In this document: in pieces, positions 59,801-64,000 of the stretch
Layout: each line of letters starts with the position of its first letter
Numbering within the stretch: the stretch's first letter is position 1
Assembly (NCBI RefSeq): GCF_051388915.1
Contig: NZ_JBPKBH010000029.1
Location: forward strand, 48,444 to 112,443
Direction of reading: 5' to 3'
Source of the DNA: Yinghuangia sp051388915
GTDB lineage: Bacteria; Actinomycetota; Actinomycetes; Streptomycetales; Streptomycetaceae
DNA length: 64,000 nt
Notes under the pieces: generated by a model
Told to the model about the DNA's origin: nothing
The model's input: only the letters and a program-made list of their open reading frames with translations
The model's database searches: none
Position numbers and translations under genes: made by a program

Positions 59801-62800
59801 ATGCCCGCCTCGAACACGCCCGGCCCGGAGTCGCCCGAGTCGTCCGTATCGGATCATAGGGACGTTTCAGGCTCCGTCCCCGCGACCGACCGGATCCCGG
59901 CCGCCGACCCGATCCCCGCGACCGCCCAGGCGCCCGGCCAGACACCCGCACAAACGCCGGGCCAGGCGCCCGCCCACGCACCCGGCCAGGCACCCGCCCA
60001 GGCGACCGCCACGGCGCCCGGAACCGCCCCCGCGACCGGGACCGCGCCCGACCCCGGAACGGCGCCCCCGCCAGGCGTCCAGCACGTCGCCGAGCGCCCC
60101 GCCCGGGGCCGCGCACCGCGCCCCAAGCGCCGCCGCATCCGCCGCCTGCGCAACGCGTCCATCGCGCTCGTGGTGCTGCTCGCCGTCGTGGCCGGCGCGC
60201 TCGGCTGGTACGGCTGGGAGCTCAGCCGCCGCTCGTTCCCCGACCTCGACGGAGCCGTCAAGGTCCCCGGCATGTCCGCGAGCGTCGAGGTGCTGCGCGA
60301 CAAGAACGGCATCCCGCAGATCTACGCCGACACCCCCGAAGACCTGTTCCGCGCCCAGGGATACGTCCAGGCACAGGACCGCTTCTGGGAGATGGACGTA
60401 CGCCGCCACATGACCTCAGGGCGCCTCTCCGAGATGTTCGGCTCCTCGCAGGTCGACAACGACATCTTCCTGCGCACCCTCGGCTGGCACCGCATCGCAG
60501 AAGAGGAACTCGGCAAACTGACGCCCGAGGCGCGCGCCTATGTCGAGGCTTACGCCGCCGGGGTGAACAGCTACATCGCGAACCGCGACTCCGACGAACT
60601 CTCCTTCGAGTACGCCCTGCTCGGCTTCGTCCGCGACGACTACGAGCCCGAGCCCTGGACCGCCGTCGACTCCGTCGCGTGGCTCAAGGCCATGGCGTGG
60701 GACCTGCGCGCCAACCTCCAGGACGAGATCGACCGCGCGCTGCTGTCCGAGAAGCTGACGGCCAACCAGATCGACGAGCTGTATCCGCCGTACCCCTACG
60801 AGCGCAACCAGCCGATCGTGCCCTCGGGCGCCGTCGAGAAGAACCCCAACGACCCCGCGGCGGAGGCGTTCAAGCCGGACGCCGCCGCGCCCGTGCCCTC
60901 GCGGAGCGCCTCCAGGGCGCTGACCGAACTGTCGGAAACGCTGGAGTCCCTGCCGCCGATCTTCACCGACCGCACGGCCGGCGTCGGTTCGAACTCCTGG
61001 GTCGTCGCGGGCAGCCGCACCACGACCGGCAAGCCGCTCATGGCGAACGACCCGCACCTGTCGGCCTCGCTGCCGTCCGCGTGGTACCAGATGGGCCTGC
61101 ACTGCCGCACGGTCAGCCCCGCGTGTGCGTACGACGTCTCCGGCTTCACCTTTGCGGGCATGCCCGGCGTCGTCATCGGCCACAACCAGAAGATCTCCTG
61201 GGGCCTGACCAACCTCGGGGCCGACGTCACCGACCTGTACCTCGAAAAGATCACCGACACGGGCTACCTGTACAACAACGAGACGCTGCCGTTCGAGGAC
61301 GTGCGTACCGAGGTCATCAAGGTGTCCGGCGGCGAGGACCGCACCATTACGGTCCGCTCCACACGGCACGGGCCGATCCTGTCGGAGGCGTCCGACGAGC
61401 TGGAGGAGGTCGGCAAGGACGCGCCGATCCCCGACCCGGGTCCGCAGCGCGAGGACGGCTTCGCCGTCGCGCTGCGCTGGACCGCACTCGACCCCGGCAC
61501 CACCATGGAGTCCGTCTTCCAGCTCAACCGGGCGACCGACTGGAACTCCTTCCGCGAGGCGCTGCGCGGCTTCGACGTGCCGTCGCAGAACGTCCTGTAC
61601 GCGGACGTCGAGGGCAACATCGGCTACCAGGCCCCCGGCCGCATCCCGATCCGGCGCGGCGGCGACGGGCGTTGGCCCGCGTACGGGTGGGACACCGACT
61701 TCGACTGGGACAACATGATCCCGTTCGACTCGCTGCCCTTCCGCTACAACCCGCCCGAGGGCTACATCGTCACCGCCAACAACGCCGTGACGCCGCCGAC
61801 TTACCCCTACTCGCTCACCACCGACTGGGGGTACGGCTCGCGCAGCCAGCGCATCATCGACATGATCAACGCCCAGCCGAAGATCGACCCGCAGGCGATG
61901 TCGCGCATGCAGCTGGACGACCGCAACCCGATCGCCGAGACCCTGGTGCCGTACCTCCTCGACGTCGAGGTCGACGACCCGTGGATCCGCGAGGCGCAGA
62001 ACCTGCTCAAGGGTTGGGATTTCCGCCAGCAGTCGGACTCGAAGGCCGCCGCGTACTTCAACGGCGTGTGGCGGCAGATGCTGCTGCTGGCCTTCGGCGA
62101 CAAGATGCCGTTCTCGGTGCGCGACACCGACGACTGCCAACTGGACAACACCACCGGCAAGACGCATTGCGGCGAACGCGACGACGCGACCGCGCAACCG
62201 GACGGCGGCGACCGGTGGTTCGAGGTGGTCCGCAATCTGCTGCCGGACGCCGAGAGCCCGTGGTGGAACATCTCCGACGACCCCGGCAAGATCACCACGC
62301 GCGACGCCCTGCTGCTCAAGGCCATGACGGCGGCCCGCAAGGAGCTGACGGCCAAGATGGGCAAGGACATCGACACGTGGAGTTGGGGCCGCCTGCACAC
62401 GCTGGAGCTGCGGAACCAAACCCTCGGCACCGACGGCCCCGGGGCCGTCAAGTGGATGCTCAACCGCGGCGACTACAAACTGGGCGGCGGCGAAGGCCTG
62501 GTGAACGCGACCGGGTGGAACGCGGCGCGCGGGTATGAGGTGACCACAGTCCCGTCGATGCGCATGGTCGTCGACCTGTCCGACCTGGACGCCTCGCGCT
62601 GGATCAACCTCACCGGCGCGTCCGGCCACGTGTGGCACGACAACTACACGGACCAGACGGACTTGTGGAAGCAGGGCAGATCGCTTCCGTGGGCCTTCAC
62701 CCGGCCCGCGGTCGAGGCGTCGGCCGAACACACGCTGCGGCTCGAACCGGACGGAGCGGTGCCGGGCGCGCCCGGGCAGGCCCCGCCGGCGTCGGGCCCG

Positions 62801-62941
62801 GCGCCGGGGCAGCAACCCGCTCTGCCGCCCGCCGGAGGGCCCTCGGGGACACCGTCGGGCGCGGCCACGGGGGCGTCGTCAGGCGCCTCATCCGGGACGC
62901 CTACCGGGACGTCCTCGGCGACGTCGTCCGGGAACCGGTAG
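59801..62941 (+). CDS. Penicillin acylase family Ntn-hydrolase, membrane-anchored
   Basis: 1046 aa. About 110 residues of Pro/Ala/Gln/Thr-rich sequence (APGQ/APAQ repeats) and an Arg cluster precede one transmembrane helix (NASIALVVLLAVVAGALGWYGW), then the acylase body: alpha part with QGYVQAQDRFWEMDVRRH, spacer, and the autocleavage site before Ser397 in GVGSNSWVVAG. The beta part has NDPHL, GFTFAGMPGVVIGHN and NRGDYKLGGGEG. The extracellular domain probably removes acyl chains from beta-lactams or acyl-homoserine lactones. The C-terminus is Pro/Gly/Ser-rich. ATG 59801 after AAGGA; TTG 59798 adjoins. Confidence 0.92.
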   Translation: MPASNTPGPESPESSVSDHRDVSGSVPATDRIPAADPIPATAQAPGQTPAQTPGQAPAHAPGQAPAQATATAPGTAPATGTAPDPGTAPPPGVQHVAERPARGRAPRPKRRRIRRLRNASIALVVLLAVVAGALGWYGWELSRRSFPDLDGAVKVPGMSASVEVLRDKNGIPQIYADTPEDLFRAQGYVQAQDRFWEMDVRRHMTSGRLSEMFGSSQVDNDIFLRTLGWHRIAEEELGKLTPEARAYVEAYAAGVNSYIANRDSDELSFEYALLGFVRDDYEPEPWTAVDSVAWLKAMAWDLRANLQDEIDRALLSEKLTANQIDELYPPYPYERNQPIVPSGAVEKNPNDPAAEAFKPDAAAPVPSRSASRALTELSETLESLPPIFTDRTAGVGSNSWVVAGSRTTTGKPLMANDPHLSASLPSAWYQMGLHCRTVSPACAYDVSGFTFAGMPGVVIGHNQKISWGLTNLGADVTDLYLEKITDTGYLYNNETLPFEDVRTEVIKVSGGEDRTITVRSTRHGPILSEASDELEEVGKDAPIPDPGPQREDGFAVALRWTALDPGTTMESVFQLNRATDWNSFREALRGFDVPSQNVLYADVEGNIGYQAPGRIPIRRGGDGRWPAYGWDTDFDWDNMIPFDSLPFRYNPPEGYIVTANNAVTPPTYPYSLTTDWGYGSRSQRIIDMINAQPKIDPQAMSRMQLDDRNPIAETLVPYLLDVEVDDPWIREAQNLLKGWDFRQQSDSKAAAYFNGVWRQMLLLAFGDKMPFSVRDTDDCQLDNTTGKTHCGERDDATAQPDGGDRWFEVVRNLLPDAESPWWNISDDPGKITTRDALLLKAMTAARKELTAKMGKDIDTWSWGRLHTLELRNQTLGTDGPGAVKWMLNRGDYKLGGGEGLVNATGWNAARGYEVTTVPSMRMVVDLSDLDASRWINLTGASGHVWHDNYTDQTDLWKQGRSLPWAFTRPAVEASAEHTLRLEPDGAVPGAPGQAPPASGPAPGQQPALPPAGGPSGTPSGAATGASSGASSGTPTGTSSATSSGNR

Positions 62942-62963
62942 CGGGCAGCGCGGCGCGCGGGTC

Positions 62964-63659
62964 TCAGCCCGAGCCGGGCGGTGCGGTCGGTCCGAACCGC
63001 ACCGTCCGGCCCGGCAGCAGCGCCGCGCGTACGGGTCGGTCGTGCGGCTCGGCCGGGACCGCGTCGAGGAGTTCGCCGTCGTAGAGCAGGACCGCGGTGA
63101 ACGCGCCGGGAGCCAGCCGGGCGAGGGCCCTGTCGTACGAACCCCCGCCGCGCCCAAGGCGCATGCCGTGCCGGTCAACTGCGAGCCCCGGCACCACCAC
63201 CATGTCGGCGTCCGCAATTGCGCCCGGGCCGAGCCACCGCCCGCCCGGTTCGCGCAGCCCGCGGGCGCCGGCGGTCAGCGAGTCGGGGCCGTCGTACGTC
63301 GCCCAGTCGAGGTCGTTGTCCGGCAGCAGCACGGGCAGGAGCACCCGGCGTCCCGAGCCCGCGAGCACCGCCGCCAGATCGGCGGGACCGGGCTCGGAGC
63401 CGACCGGGACGTACGCCGCGACCGTGCGCGCCGCAGCCAGTTCCGGCAGGGCGCCGAGAGCCGCCCCCAGCGCGCGTGCCGCGTACGCCCGTTCAGCCGC
63501 GTCCCGGCGCGTGCGGGCGGCGATCAGCCGGGTCCGCAGGGCGGCCTTCGCCGCGATCAGCGCGGCCCCGGCGTCGGGCAGAGCGGCTTCGGACATCACG
63601 GCGTCGGAAGTCGCGGTGTCGGACATCGCGGCGTCGGGCTCGGGCGGGAGTGCGGACAT
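62964..63659 (-). CDS. 5-formyltetrahydrofolate cyclo-ligase
   Basis: 231 aa from ATG 63659; internal Met12 or Met22 are possible starts since the first 30 residues are an extra Ala/Asp-rich tail. Core: AALRTRLIAARTRRD, YVPVGSEPG, VVVPGLAVDRHGMRLGRGGGSYDRAL (ATP/folate loop) and PAEPHDRPVRA. It converts 5-formyl-THF to 5,10-methenyl-THF with ATP. The ATG is preceded by TAAAGT with exactly 6 nt between, suggesting a leaderless mRNA. Divergent from galU. Confidence 0.93.
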   Translation of the reverse strand: MSALPPEPDAAMSDTATSDAVMSEAALPDAGAALIAAKAALRTRLIAARTRRDAAERAYAARALGAALGALPELAAARTVAAYVPVGSEPGPADLAAVLAGSGRRVLLPVLLPDNDLDWATYDGPDSLTAGARGLREPGGRWLGPGAIADADMVVVPGLAVDRHGMRLGRGGGSYDRALARLAPGAFTAVLLYDGELLDAVPAEPHDRPVRAALLPGRTVRFGPTAPPGSG

Positions 63660-63883
63660 GCCCCGACTTTAGGTCCGTGACTCTGGATCCGTACGACAGC
63701 CGAGCCGGGGCGCACCACAGGCGGTCCGTCGCACTACGCCGCCCCCGCGCGCGGCTCGCGGACCCCGCCCCACCTCCCCGAACACTTCCCGAGCGCCACC
63801 CCCACTGCGCCGGGAGCGTGGCTTTCGGACAATCGGGGGTCTTCTCACGTGATGTTCAGATCGCGCGATTAAAGTCTTCGAGC

Positions 63884-64000
63884 ATGAACTCGGCGACCGC
63901 ACCCCGACCCAAGCGTGGCATCACCAAGGCCGTCGTCCCGGCGGCGGGGCTGGGGACGCGGTTCCTGCCCGCGACGAAGGCGACGCCGAAGGAGATGCTG
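63884..64000 (+). CDS. galU: UTP-glucose-1-phosphate uridylyltransferase, 5' part
   Basis: 39 codons to the window edge. KAVVPAAGLGTRFLPATKATPKEML is the GalU nucleotide-binding start (GxGTRFLP) and the KATPKEML substrate loop. The enzyme makes UDP-glucose for envelope polymers. ATG 63884 has no ribosome site; TAAAGT lies 8 nt upstream. Confidence 0.93.
   Translation, partial: MNSATAPRPKRGITKAVVPAAGLGTRFLPATKATPKEML

Noticed and set aside
60416..62815. Minus-strand open frame of about 800 codons in the acylase gene
   Set aside because: Mirror of the third-codon GC of the penicillin acylase gene; no domain.

Overview
The window is about 64 kb of very GC-rich actinomycete chromosome. Codon use, TerD, MHYT and DUF4383 proteins, an HrdD-type sigma factor, an XRE-TPR regulator and a tRNA-borne integrative element all point to Streptomycetaceae or a close relative (Streptomyces, Embleya, Yinghuangia); the sequence does not settle the genus. 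There are two assembly gaps, at 879-971 and 41516-41624.

Layout. Positions 1-7.3 kb carry a truncated von Willebrand A protein, TerD, a flavin reductase, a bicupin dioxygenase and a large secreted sugar-dehydrogenase/PKD/LGFP-repeat protein. Positions 7.3-14.4 kb are a lipid or steroid-like catabolic block: PIG-L deacetylase, acyl-CoA synthetase, DUF35 protein, two thiolase-fold proteins lacking the usual catalytic residues, and a nitronate monooxygenase. Related genes follow at 24.6-28.6 kb (CaiB/BaiF CoA-transferase, VOC protein, cytochrome P450). Positions 14.5-24.6 kb hold two MHYT membrane sensors flanking a probably inactive amidase, a P1-family aminopeptidase, an MFS transporter, and a TetR regulator divergent from a DHA2 efflux pump across a phased operator array. 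Positions 29-38.9 kb hold tRNA-Val, a membrane-tethered Mrr nuclease, a Rieske lipoprotein, a two-gene RNA-repair operon, a PAP2-superfamily membrane protein and an unknown protein.

The RNA-repair operon (30854-35835) is the most interesting locus. One gene fuses an Rnl2-like RNA ligase to a polynucleotide kinase. The next, overlapping by one base, fuses an MJ1316-type end-recognition domain, an EEP nuclease/phosphatase, a 2H phosphoesterase and what reads as a complete eukaryote-type poly(A) polymerase. Together they carry the three activities of fungal tRNA ligase Trl1 (ligase, kinase, cyclic phosphodiesterase) plus end recognition, end cleaning and tailing.

Positions 39350-51146 are an integrative and conjugative element of the actinomycete type (AICE) in the 3' half of tRNA-Arg(CCT), bounded by 44-bp direct repeats. 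From left to right it carries an SRA-like/PD-(D/E)XK nuclease, a Myb-like HTH protein, a NUDIX hydrolase with an XRE-TPR regulator, an FtsK/TraB-type translocase, a run of tiny cysteine-rich ORFs, a SpdB-like membrane protein, an HUH replication initiator, Xis and a tyrosine integrase.

Positions 51.6-64 kb return to core chromosome: a group 2 sigma factor, MscL, SAF protein, MTA phosphorylase, FmdB, an MFS transporter, a K+/H+ antiporter, a penicillin acylase-family Ntn hydrolase, 5-formyl-THF cyclo-ligase and the start of galU. Several genes show leaderless promoter geometry (TANNNT exactly 6 nt before the start codon), some with palindromes over the -35 box.
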